Assembly (NCBI GenBank): GCA_017451695.1 | Contig: JAFTNW010000004.1 | Coordinates: forward strand, 1-64,000 | Source of the DNA: Bacteroidaceae bacterium | Lineage (GTDB): Bacteria > Bacteroidota > Bacteroidia > Bacteroidales > Bacteroidaceae | Direction of reading: 5' to 3' | Length of the DNA: 64,000 nucleotides | Shown here: in pieces, positions 20,001 to 26,738 of the stretch | How the letters are laid out: each line of letters begins with the position of its first letter | Numbering within the stretch: position 1 is the stretch's first letter | Notes under the pieces: generated by a model | Databases searched by the model: none | Told to the model about the DNA's origin: nothing | What the model saw: only the letters and a program-made list of their open reading frames with translations | Position numbers and translations under genes: made by a program

Positions 20001-23000
20001 CACCTCAACAGTACCCCACTCCTCGCTGTTTGTCTTTACGGTAACGTGGGCAGCTTTGTCGGTTTTATCGGTGATGTTGAGGATGATCTCATACACGGGG
20101 CGTATTGAGGGATCCTTTGCACCACGCCCCGATGGGTTGCTGCTGTTGTCCCATGCACCATCGAAACGCAAACGCATATGGGTGATACCCAAAGGTGCAT
20201 CGTAGGGAAGGAGCACGTTCATTGTATTAGAGCATACTGCGGTGTTTGTGGCACCATTGGTACCTACCTCCTTCAAGAGCTCGCCCTCGTCGTCGAAGTC
20301 GCCGTCGGCATTGAGGTCGATGTATGCACGGAAGTAGCAGTATTGGAGACCGCTGCTGCTGCCATTATCGTACTTAACGGTGAAACTTGCACCCTGTGGT
20401 ACGTCTATAATCTGTGGTATGGTGTTGAAGATTTGAGTGGGTGCCGTTGTAGCCTCAAGAATAGTTTCGGCCTCGCGGTTGTAGTATGCAAATGTGAGAT
20501 TGTGGATAAACTGCGCATAACTGGCAATGTCGCCACTGAAAGAGCCGTTGCACTCTACCACTCCCCACTTATCCTGTATGAAGTTGGCGGTGAAGCTTGC
20601 ATCACCCTCGCCATAATAGATATAGGGGTTGTCGTTGCTCACTACGTTGCCACCTGCATCGGTCCAATTCTTGAAGTTGTAACCGGTGTTGGCTGTAGCG
20701 ATGATTTTAACAGCCTCTTGGTTTGTTATTGTGAGCTCGTTTGTGCCCTCAATGGCCACTGTACCCATATTGGCATCGGCTGTTGCGGCAGTAACGGTGC
20801 GGTCTGCTGTAATATCTACAATGATTGCAAGGTTGAATGTGATAACCGTGCCGTCGCTGAACTCAACGATTGCCTTTGTCTTGCCAATGGCTGCATCGTC
20901 GGGGATTGTTACGTTCATTCCGTCTGCGGTGAGTACCTCAGTGTTGCTTATTGCGCCGTCGCCGTTAAGGTCTATTTGAACAGATGAAACGGTTACCGCT
21001 TTGCCAATTTCAAGAGGAAGCTCCACTGTCTGCCCGCGATAAACCTCGGGGATAGCATCGCTCTTGGTGGCATTGGTCTCTACACCCATAGGGAAGATGT
21101 AGTTGCTTGTTTTGCCTTTAACGCGACCAAAGTATTTGCCAAAGGTTTCGGCAGCCTTCTCGGTTGCGCTCATATCTGTAGGGATAACTATCTGCGAGTA
21201 GTCGCTCGCATAGCTATATACGTCGTTGAAATCCACTGTCCACGGATACTCGAAGCCGCTGAACCAGCCACCGCTGGGGGCTCCGCCGTCGTTCTCGAAG
21301 AAGTATTTCCAACGCCAATAGTGGAAGTCTTTTATAAGGCCGGCCCAGCAACGGTTAGAATAGTCGTGAAGGTCGGTGTTGCCCTTTGACCACACTGTTA
21401 CCTGTGTGCGGGCGTTCCATTCGAGCCAGTTGCGGTCGTTCTCGGTTGTGCCGGTTACCTCGTCGGCAATGTTGCGTGCAAGGCTTGTCCAACGCTCGAG
21501 CTTGAAGTTCTCGTCGTATGAGAGCATTGTGTCAAGGTCGAGCATCAACTGCAAATATAGTTGATAAAGGCGTGTATATTCGGTGTCATTGCCGCGAGCA
21601 GCATTGATAAGGGGGAGCAGCTCGGCTGCAAAATCCACCATTGCCTGACGGATAACGTCGATGACATCGTAGTTGTAGTTGGCAATGCCCGACTTTCCGC
21701 CGTTTGCGGTTACAAGGCCGGCAACAGAGATGAGCTGGTCGGCTGCAAGGCGCACATCATGTGTGTCCCAATAGATGGCAGAGGTACTCCAAGAAGATAC
21801 GTTATTAATAGTCCAGTTCGGACGGGCAAGAATAACTGCCTCCGATGTTCCCTGCTGGTTCACCTCGCAATTCCAAACAGATTCTTTAAGGTTCTGCAAT
21901 GCGGCAAGGGCATTTGGAGCTGTTTCTGCGCTTACTCCGTAGCGTGAGTAGGCATATTCCTCGAGCCACTCATCGGCTGTGGGGCGATCATTTGGGTCCA
22001 TCCACGGGAGCTCAAAGAGCATATCGTAGAGGATGGGGTTGGTTTCGGTACCCTCGGGGGTGGCACCTATACCCTGGCAGTTGTTATTGTTTGCGAGCGC
22101 TTGGAAGTAGCCGTCCATTGTGGTCTCCAAGCGACCATGCAAGCCGCTGCGGCCACCAAAGTTGTGGAGCATACAGTAGATGTAGGGGCGGCCCTTATAG
22201 TAGCAATTGTTACCGGTATCGCGCCATTTTGCAGCGTTGCCGGCATAGATGTTATCGGAGAAGAGGTCGAGGCCGATGAAACGGTCGCCATAGCTTTCCA
22301 TTGAGCTGAAAGCACCGCTCTGCGGGATATTCTGCCAATACTGGATAATCCATTTTGCCTGATTATCCTCTGTACTTACATTATATAATGTTTTTGTTGC
22401 ATCTTCAACAGCATTGTGGTAGGTATCGAGTGCAGCCATTATCGGGGGGTAACAGGTTGCGTTTGTTACGGCATCGGGAAGGCCACCCTCGTGGAAGGGG
22501 TCCATACTATAAAATTCCGACACACCCATTATAGCTTCAAGGTGCTTATAGTAGATGGGTGCAAGGGTTGCGTAACTGCTGCTATTGGGGTGGAGAATAT
22601 CGGGGCGAGTGTATCCGCCTGCCCATGTTCCGCCATTGATTACATCGCCACTGCTGAAACCCGTGATTGAGTAGCTTGAGAGGCTGTTGGGTATCTGGCC
22701 GCTGAAGCCGGGGATTACCGGCTGCATACCAAGCTCACGCATACGCTGGAGCATATTTTTACAGAGCTGCTCTTGGCGTGTGTACCACCAATCGGGGTTA
22801 CCACTCATATCAACGCCTGTTGTTGATGAGTTGATGGTACCACCCCAGCCTTCGAGGTTATTCATTGCGAACCAAGCGATGAAGCCGGGGCCGGCAACAT
22901 ATGCGGCAATGTCGCTGTCGCTCACACCAAGTTCTTTGAGGAAGTTGCGGGTAACAACATCCAAGCCCACAAGGTTAAGCGGGGCGTTGATACCGTGGAG

Positions 23001-23477
23001 GGCCATCCAGTCAATCTCCTTCTGCCAACGATCCCATGTCCAGAAGGCCATTGAGTAGGAGAATGTACAGGTGTTGAAGTCGTAACGGTAAGTGGCGTTA
23101 CACTCGTGCACCTCCTCGCCGTCAGGAACAGGGAGAGTCACCAGCGAAAGGTCGGTGGTGAGGTTGTTCCAGGTGAGGTTGATGTGTGCATAGTGGTTTA
23201 GGTACCAGTTGATACCTGTTGCCACCGACAGCTGGTTGTTACCCTTGATGCAGGGCTTGCCATTCTGCGCTGTAATTACGAACACATCTTTACCATTAGC
23301 GTCATCGAGCGTTCCGTCGATGACAATCTCAAACCTATCGGCTGTGCCGGAGCCGCCGATACGGTTCAGCAACGCCGTGATTGCCTCTGCGGGCGTTGCC
23401 TGCGGTGCCTGTGCCATTGCCACTTGCGTGGTAAACAATGCTACAAGCATCATGATTAGATAAAAGCTTTTTTTCAT
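14052..23477 (-). CDS. Giant exported GH89 alpha-N-acetylglucosaminidase with T9SS tail, 3141 aa
   Basis: GH89 enzymes release terminal alpha-linked GlcNAc, for example from gastric mucin or heparan-type chains. After a signal peptide (1-22) come the NAGLU N domain (~25-110), the TIM barrel (~115-490) and the helical C domain (~500-790). The two family glutamates are in DPFHEGG (E330) and GATPEGTETN (E475). Then follow InlB-type repeats (~890-960, ~1140-1225), a GEVED-like domain (~1010-1110, YIDLNADGDFDDEG), a discoidin-like domain (~1700-1875) and three copies of a beta module of the type ATLYLPFNV-LP-GVTAY (~2100, ~2630, ~2925). The end (IYDLQGRKIVEITEKGVYII) is a type-A T9SS sorting tail. 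Typical GH89 proteins are 700-2100 residues, so this one is very long. Consensus promoter and terminator flank it as a single gene. Confidence 0.93.
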   Translation of the reverse strand: MKKSFYLIMMLVALFTTQVAMAQAPQATPAEAITALLNRIGGSGTADRFEIVIDGTLDDANGKDVFVITAQNGKPCIKGNNQLSVATGINWYLNHYAHINLTWNNLTTDLSLVTLPVPDGEEVHECNATYRYDFNTCTFSYSMAFWTWDRWQKEIDWMALHGINAPLNLVGLDVVTRNFLKELGVSDSDIAAYVAGPGFIAWFAMNNLEGWGGTINSSTTGVDMSGNPDWWYTRQEQLCKNMLQRMRELGMQPVIPGFSGQIPNSLSSYSITGFSSGDVINGGTWAGGYTRPDILHPNSSSYATLAPIYYKHLEAIMGVSEFYSMDPFHEGGLPDAVTNATCYPPIMAALDTYHNAVEDATKTLYNVSTEDNQAKWIIQYWQNIPQSGAFSSMESYGDRFIGLDLFSDNIYAGNAAKWRDTGNNCYYKGRPYIYCMLHNFGGRSGLHGRLETTMDGYFQALANNNNCQGIGATPEGTETNPILYDMLFELPWMDPNDRPTADEWLEEYAYSRYGVSAETAPNALAALQNLKESVWNCEVNQQGTSEAVILARPNWTINNVSSWSTSAIYWDTHDVRLAADQLISVAGLVTANGGKSGIANYNYDVIDVIRQAMVDFAAELLPLINAARGNDTEYTRLYQLYLQLMLDLDTMLSYDENFKLERWTSLARNIADEVTGTTENDRNWLEWNARTQVTVWSKGNTDLHDYSNRCWAGLIKDFHYWRWKYFFENDGGAPSGGWFSGFEYPWTVDFNDVYSYASDYSQIVIPTDMSATEKAAETFGKYFGRVKGKTSNYIFPMGVETNATKSDAIPEVYRGQTVELPLEIGKAVTVSSVQIDLNGDGAISNTEVLTADGMNVTIPDDAAIGKTKAIVEFSDGTVITFNLAIIVDITADRTVTAATADANMGTVAIEGTNELTITNQEAVKIIATANTGYNFKNWTDAGGNVVSNDNPYIYYGEGDASFTANFIQDKWGVVECNGSFSGDIASYAQFIHNLTFAYYNREAETILEATTAPTQIFNTIPQIIDVPQGASFTVKYDNGSSSGLQYCYFRAYIDLNADGDFDDEGELLKEVGTNGATNTAVCSNTMNVLLPYDAPLGITHMRLRFDGAWDNSSNPSGRGAKDPSIRPVYEIILNITDKTDKAAHVTVKTNSEEWGTVEVWTDETPDGSTGTEWDVSSNIPLYLRATKSTPDTEFLGWYDHYGRLLTTELEYTMYAREDATYTARFRKFLEIDGWQIEYRTEPGAMKTNKLASGVKPENGKTYYIYAPTRPTNDGDYVNRYLYNNNGTLSLNTTASGDNYLWTCSVDGENYTFRNVGDPAKYLAHKATAASPYNFKLGTGATQYEGITIYSVSADRFLVTKDDGTGFDQSNRAHNQSTEDYTTDYVFTEVSYPDNVILTNVRQSGDHDLEIPATVEILGEQCTIIGFDNGLFANNKDLWSISLPATIETMSNNRVFNAAIPGKGANQSADASNYIVTDLGTTCAPGEDWAISMTIEDNGNNFNQWGSALIATGNAPMNSTYANGFQLYMQSTSNGGQLIVKLDNDNNNNALASISKGTTYRIDIVYTHSNTQLVVTATSLESQASLAARRANATRTTNSLTLTQDMSGFSTVSHAIPEGVNITNLEVTKGAVPDPFEGCTNLMEMTVDGGNENYYVANRTLYTTGGTDLHELADEEKEEELRALGELIDNTDALIEQIATINPTGKATEIALSATQGDNGYIWCNAPQSGDEGNVSNLLDNTASTFFHSNWGSTTAPADGLDHHLTIELGEGNAISDFSFHYQARSGSGYGDYPKTIKVQGSNNGTDYTDIITVEPRNANGGTIENAAEWTSDVIGDGNKYTYLRFMVTATTTNKNKDGHIYWHMAEFDLYKVTSSAEVAPKYKNLAGVTNEETATVYDCLVEALYVYNNGGTADEMQAAYDALKPLYDALNDKVDNIFDGVYNINFGGVPVFMAYLEAVNDVAGANVAGYRLFDGLVEHQGASDGQTNDNRKEFHQGIIDAQAPADALFMIVPNANYTAYNLSVQGYYLENTSTDWWVASAFNNDKEQAGVYLFEDTNVEDVYKLKCVEQNNTWLPYINDWGYVFGNNGSDEAYATFTLTQVTEYTLNVPASGFTTLCLPFNVVLPAGVTAYDLAEANLADGGSYYTYELVTVASEGETLAKNTPVIVKATAGDYVLTITMNDEGAKASTAGTLLRSGLVKTTIEAGSKYTYDGENFNRVTAATEIAANQCWMELGESKGDIIYGETPIVLLTTDEENPVLYNIQVNRPDFYTPATTYLQYNEQTGVVNIAAATDNASYQAWYFMKGTDGAVLIKPYNGEGKVLGADDNGDGGTKVWAVENGTKNICEWTIEKNGEWYNILGDGKCFSNHGGKNSGTMGFYNDKGDGGSQFKFIPATFENDNSRFYQMKDLNALLPADKYIAGTSVGFYTEASVAAYTDSKAAATTLENATSASSSAADCYNAYKALRAADAAVEYITPDPAKVYYIVSAATNNNCTYCAGKYVYTLNTSATRGGNSYDHRHLVFDSFADITHKQLAAFQFEETGVVGEYKMKSLNSGLYVKSFAKNQEHLGTFENAAVVKISALANGQLILKIGNNAPMHAQDAGSVIVQWAAEVGNASTWIINEVADATAFNYTLTVPSSGIATLYLPFNVTLPEGVTAYTVDPTHILQKGDGSYYYDELTQVAAAGEKLAKGTAVIIKAAAGEYTFAATFDNTDAKTAAASALVGTYYKQTVSTGYSMAVENNEPIFVAITADTAVEPYNCWLVADGITTDKIGSNVEFQSVEIEDGKVYRIHGRLSSGALRTLYNNGAKNQIKWTSEAKSDASTLFVAQAGSDGKFTLASALANGYWNQDAKIEENGVELTFVNGSVSSTTMILGENERRFCADDKGTLNYYSDVEGDPASAYVNENVTTDFVFELVEDVTVSYTARIGKGFAYATLYLPYAVTVPDGVTAYIAHTVDVEGKVIQLTDLQGVIPAKTPVVLKRDATDVTGDYVFEYTTDETKVDLTDVNNVLTGYFIETLVEGRDDFRYYMLMKYNTYEKFYWILKEYDENGTLHTGVTTQNEQAYIKCLGNKAFLEMSELQASSSFSFQFTGTTGIDGVDAEGGNAESIYDLQGRKIVEITEKGVYIINGQKVVVE

Positions 23478-23565
23478 AATTGATTTTAATTTATAATTAT
23501 ATTTTTCTCATTTTCAAAGCCATGTTGCCGCCCATTTAACGGCAAGATACATTATTTTCAATTTG

Positions 23566-23598
23566 CAAATTTATTATTTATTATTAATAAATTACAAA
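23566..23598 (-). promoter_or_regulatory. Promoter of the GH89 gene
   Basis: On the minus strand TTTG (23598-23595), 21 bases, then TAAATTTG (23573-23566) fit the Bacteroidales consensus. The leader would be about 80 bases. Confidence 0.7.
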
Positions 23599-23727
23599 TT
23601 TTTGACACTTTTTTACCGATACTTTTTTGGTTTTCATTGTTTTTCAATAGTTTTTTTATGGTTTTGCAGTGTATTTTATACCTTATTAATATATAATAGA
23701 CAGAGGGGAACAAGCACGGCATAGTGG

Positions 23728-23905
23728 TGTTTTAGGCAGAAGAACAGAACCGGTGTTTATCCCATCTCCTCCACCGCAAGCGGTCCCCCTCCTCTTTTGA
23801 AGAGGAGAACTTATAGGCGTATTGCCATCGGTAAACATGTGCTCCTCTTGGAAAGAGGGCAACGCGGAGCCACAGCACAGCCCTCTCCTCATGAGGAGCA
23901 ATTCA
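23728..23905. repeat. Interspersed repeat family C, copy 2
   Basis: Close copy of 7102-7256, with a longer right end holding CCCTCTCCTCATGAGGAG. It lies between the divergent promoters of the GH89 gene and the 597-residue protein gene. Confidence 0.85.
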
Positions 23906-23932
23906 AGTAGTGTCGTCTGGGTTGCGACTAAA

Positions 23933-23964
23933 TTTGCATTTTATGGATTAAGAGTGTATATTTG
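23933..23964 (+). promoter_or_regulatory. Promoter of the 597-residue protein gene
   Basis: TTTG (23933-23936), 20 bases, then TATATTTG (23957-23964) match the consensus. Transcription should begin near 23971. That excludes the in-frame ATG codons upstream (first at 23822) and supports the start at 24035. Confidence 0.75.
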
Positions 23965-24034
23965 TAATCAGTGGATTGCTGAATATTTCAATCAACTCCA
24001 GAGATTATGTCAACAAACAAAACACAAAATATTT

Positions 24035-25828
24035 ATGAAAAGATTTACTTTTTTTCTGGCATTTGTGATGTCGATGCTGTCATTCACAAATGCAAAGGCT
24101 GACAAGCTGCAGATAAGACTTGCTGAGTCAACCATATACGCCTATCAAACTTATTCAACAGGAAATGTCTTTGATGGTAAATACGACACGAAATTCTGGT
24201 CAAATGGTAATCCGCAGGCTGGTTATACATTTACTGTCTATTTGAGCAGTTCTGCGAATGTGGGTGATATAAAGCTCTATTTTGACAATGGTGACCTGCC
24301 GGCTGATGGCGCAGTTATTGAGGTTGACGAGAATAATAGCGGTAACTGGATTCAAGCAGGCGAACCATTGAATGGGGTTCAGGCGAATGATGTCGTTACA
24401 CGCAATGCCGGTGGTGTATATACAAAAAAGATTAGGCTAAGGTTTACACAGGCTTCAGCGTACAGGTTCCGGTTGCTGGAGTTTGAGGTATATGAGTATG
24501 AGGTTGCTATTCAGGAGCGTACAATTTCTGCTGTTGCAGGAGAGGGTGGCTCTGTAACAATCAACGGCGGCAGCGAGGCTGTCACAAGTACGGAGGAGAT
24601 ACAGCTTGTTGCGGCTCCCGATTACGGCTATAAGTTTGTTTGTTGGACAGTAGGTGGTGAAGAGGTCTCAACTTCTGCCGAATATACCGATAATACCGAT
24701 GGAGACAAGGAGTATGTTGCCGTGTTCAAGAAATTTGAAGATACCGATGAATGGTATGCAGCTATTGACAAGCCAACATTCGGCAAGACCGGTAATACAA
24801 CATTCATCAAATCGGCGACAGTTGGCGATGTGGCTGTTGAAAATATACCGGAGTATATAGCAGGTAACGATGTTATGGGTGTTGGTAAACAGAGTGGCGT
24901 TACAACTGCAATAGAAGTTACTCCTGGTGCTGAGTTCAACCTAAACCTTACATATCATCTCAACTGGGGTGACCTTGCAATATATCAGATTGACAATGAC
25001 GGTGCAACAAAGGAATATGGTTACTATTTCGGTTCTTGGACAAGCGATGGCAGTACAGCAACTGTTATTGAGAATATCGCTAATGAGAATATCTCTGTTT
25101 CGGATATTGTTGACGGCGTTTGTACTGTAACATATCCTATCAGCATCAATGAAAACCACAACTCCGGTGATGTAATTGTTGTACGTGCAATTACCGGTGT
25201 AACGAATGATGCAACAAACTCTGCTTTTGAAAAGAATATCGCTAAAGGCGGTTATGTCGATTTCCTCTTTGTTGTTGCTGAAAAGGAGCCCGTTGAGGAT
25301 ACAAGTGAATGGGCAACAATCTATTTTTCTTATCCTGTGGCGCTTCCTGAAGGTGTGAATGCTTATATTGTAACAACTGTAGGAGATGGTTATGCGACTT
25401 TGACACGATTTGAAGGAGTCATTCCTGCTGAAACAGCTGTGATTCTGAATAACGGAGAGCCTAAGGGTGAAGCTGTTGATGTTGATTTCAGCACCAACTT
25501 GCTCAAGGGTACGACTGTAGATACTTATATTGATGAAGAGGCTTATGTCCTTTCAAAGGTTGACGGTGTTGTCGGTTTCTACAAGGCAGAAATGACCGAT
25601 GGAATCTGGTTGAACAACGCTAGCAAGGCATACTTGCCTGCAAGTGCAGTGCTTAACAAGTCTGCTGCTTTCTACGGTTTCGATTGGGATGGCACCACAG
25701 GCATAGAGCAGATAACAGAGAACAGAGAACAGAGTACAGCTATCTATGACCTTACAGGTCGCCGTGTCGAGGCTATTACAGTTCCTGGCATCTACATTGT
25801 AGGTGGTAAGAAGGTTTTGGTCAAGTGA
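24035..25828 (+). CDS. Exported discoidin-like protein with T9SS tail, 597 aa
   Basis: The start at 24035 gives a clean signal peptide (MKRFTFFLAFVMSMLSFTNAKA); the open frame reaches back to 23822 but that part is repeat DNA upstream of the promoter. Residues ~25-150 resemble an F5/8 type C domain (NVFDGKYDTKFWS, RFRLLEFEVYEY). Residues ~155-230 form an InlB-type repeat (GEGGSVTINGG, GYKFVCWTVGG). Residues ~430-540 are the beta module shared with the GH89 protein (ATIYFSYPVALPEGVNAY). The last ~28 residues are a T9SS sorting tail. No enzyme domain is seen, so glycan or cell-surface binding is inferred. Codons are richer in T than in the neighbours, hinting at a separate history. A 7-bp repeat lies in the linker just before the tail. 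Confidence 0.85.
   Translation: MKRFTFFLAFVMSMLSFTNAKADKLQIRLAESTIYAYQTYSTGNVFDGKYDTKFWSNGNPQAGYTFTVYLSSSANVGDIKLYFDNGDLPADGAVIEVDENNSGNWIQAGEPLNGVQANDVVTRNAGGVYTKKIRLRFTQASAYRFRLLEFEVYEYEVAIQERTISAVAGEGGSVTINGGSEAVTSTEEIQLVAAPDYGYKFVCWTVGGEEVSTSAEYTDNTDGDKEYVAVFKKFEDTDEWYAAIDKPTFGKTGNTTFIKSATVGDVAVENIPEYIAGNDVMGVGKQSGVTTAIEVTPGAEFNLNLTYHLNWGDLAIYQIDNDGATKEYGYYFGSWTSDGSTATVIENIANENISVSDIVDGVCTVTYPISINENHNSGDVIVVRAITGVTNDATNSAFEKNIAKGGYVDFLFVVAEKEPVEDTSEWATIYFSYPVALPEGVNAYIVTTVGDGYATLTRFEGVIPAETAVILNNGEPKGEAVDVDFSTNLLKGTTVDTYIDEEAYVLSKVDGVVGFYKAEMTDGIWLNNASKAYLPASAVLNKSAAFYGFDWDGTTGIEQITENREQSTAIYDLTGRRVEAITVPGIYIVGGKKVLVK
25712..25739 (+). repeat. 7-bp tandem repeat inside coding sequence, four units
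   Basis: Units ATAACAG, AGAACAG, AGAACAG and AGTACAG follow one another in frame and encode part of the linker ITENREQST before the T9SS tail. The unit is the same as in the intergenic microsatellite at 6916-6980. Loss or gain of one unit would shift the frame. Confidence 0.85.
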
Positions 25829-25921
25829 TTGGCCAAAAGCTCGACAACATAGAAAATGGGGAAACCTGTGTTGTTGCAGCAATATGTCAAGCGAATCATC
25901 GCTGTAAGTGATGCCGCTTGA

Positions 25922-26153
25922 GTTGCGAAAAGGCGGTGTTGTCAAAGTTGTTAAGTAAATAACAAGTTCGATAACGCCGACAGCAAATAGTCACGCGATG
26001 GGCAGGCGTAGTTTGCCCCGCGTGGGTTGCGAAAAGGCGGCGTTGTCAAAGTTGTTAAGTAAATAACAAGTTCGATAACGCCGACAGCAAATAGTCACGC
26101 GATGGGCAGGCGTAGTTTGCCCCGCGTGGGTTGCGAAAAGGCGGCGTTGTCAA
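25922..26153. repeat. 104-bp direct tandem repeat, 2.2 copies
   Basis: Copies start at 25922, 26026 and 26130 (the last partial, ~24 bases) with the phrase GTTGCGAAAAGGCGGCGTTG; the first two differ at few positions. Inside each unit GGCGTTG/CGATAACGCC-type inverted pieces and a GTTGTTAAGTAAATAACAA dyad can be seen. No coding function is evident. Confidence 0.9.
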
Positions 26154-26165
26154 GGGGGAAATATA

Positions 26166-26610
26166 ATCGCGTACTTGTCATTTCGAACAGATGTGAGAAA
26201 TCTCAACAGGCACACATGAGATACTTCACATTCGTTATTCGCGTAGCTCATCAAAACATCTTTTTGATTTTTTCATTAAGGTATAGCCGGCATGGCAAAT
26301 ATACAATTATCTGTTATCCACAAAGCACAGACCCCCTCCCCTACGGGACTCCCCCTGACTCAGGGGGAGAGTTTTTAGTTAGCAGCTGCACTACGCGCGA
26401 CCTTCCACTGCTCGTATTGCCGAAGTTGCTCGCTTTCGCCTTTCCACTTTGACAGCATTCGCTTCTCGCAACCCACGCGGTGCAACTTGCAGCTGCACTA
26501 CGCGTGACAAGATGCTGCTCATGCTGTCGAAGTTGCTCGCTTTCGCTCTCAACTTTCATCTTTCATCTTTTATCTTTCATCTTTTATCTTTCCACTTTGA
26601 CAATGCTCTT
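26166..26610. repeat. Composite of repeat families E, B (copy 4) and D
   Basis: Family E-like sequence (26166-26260, with a TTATTCGCGTAGCTCATCAA phrase also present at 7299) runs into family B (26288-26395) and then family D phrases (26396-26610). The order E/B/D resembles 7290-7835. Confidence 0.75.
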
Positions 26611-26681
26611 CTATTGATAAAACCTATTAAACCTATTGAAAATACCACATCATTTAAGAAATTTTATACAACAAATGGCAG

Positions 26682-26689
26682 TACCTTTG
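26682..26689 (+). promoter_or_regulatory. -7 box upstream of the AspT-type transporter gene
   Basis: TACCTTTG followed by CAG is a good -7 box. No TTTG lies at the expected distance upstream, so the -33 part is weak. The leader would be about 45 bases. Confidence 0.5.
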
Positions 26690-26738
26690 CAGCCGAAGGC
26701 TGCGAAAGCCAAAAAACAAGACAAAAACACATAATTAT

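Larger units (their letters stand above)
25829..26680. other. Intergenic repeat field, no gene supported
   Basis: It holds the 104-bp tandem repeat (25922-26153), a family E-like piece (26166-26260), family B copy 4 (26288-26395) and family D mosaic (26396-26610). No open frame here has a credible product, and no terminator was recognised after the upstream gene. Confidence 0.7.

Noticed and set aside
23686..23901. Minus-strand frame with SSPLQKRRGTACGGGDG, also near 28418-28621
   Set aside because: It is the translation of family C repeat DNA and appears wherever the repeat does.
23822..24034. Upstream extension of the 597-residue protein to an ATG at 23822
   Set aside because: The extension is repeat DNA and most of it lies before the consensus promoter; the signal peptide begins at 24035.
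25922..26153. Tandem repeat as a CRISPR array
   Set aside because: The whole 104-bp unit repeats without variable spacers, and no cas genes are present.
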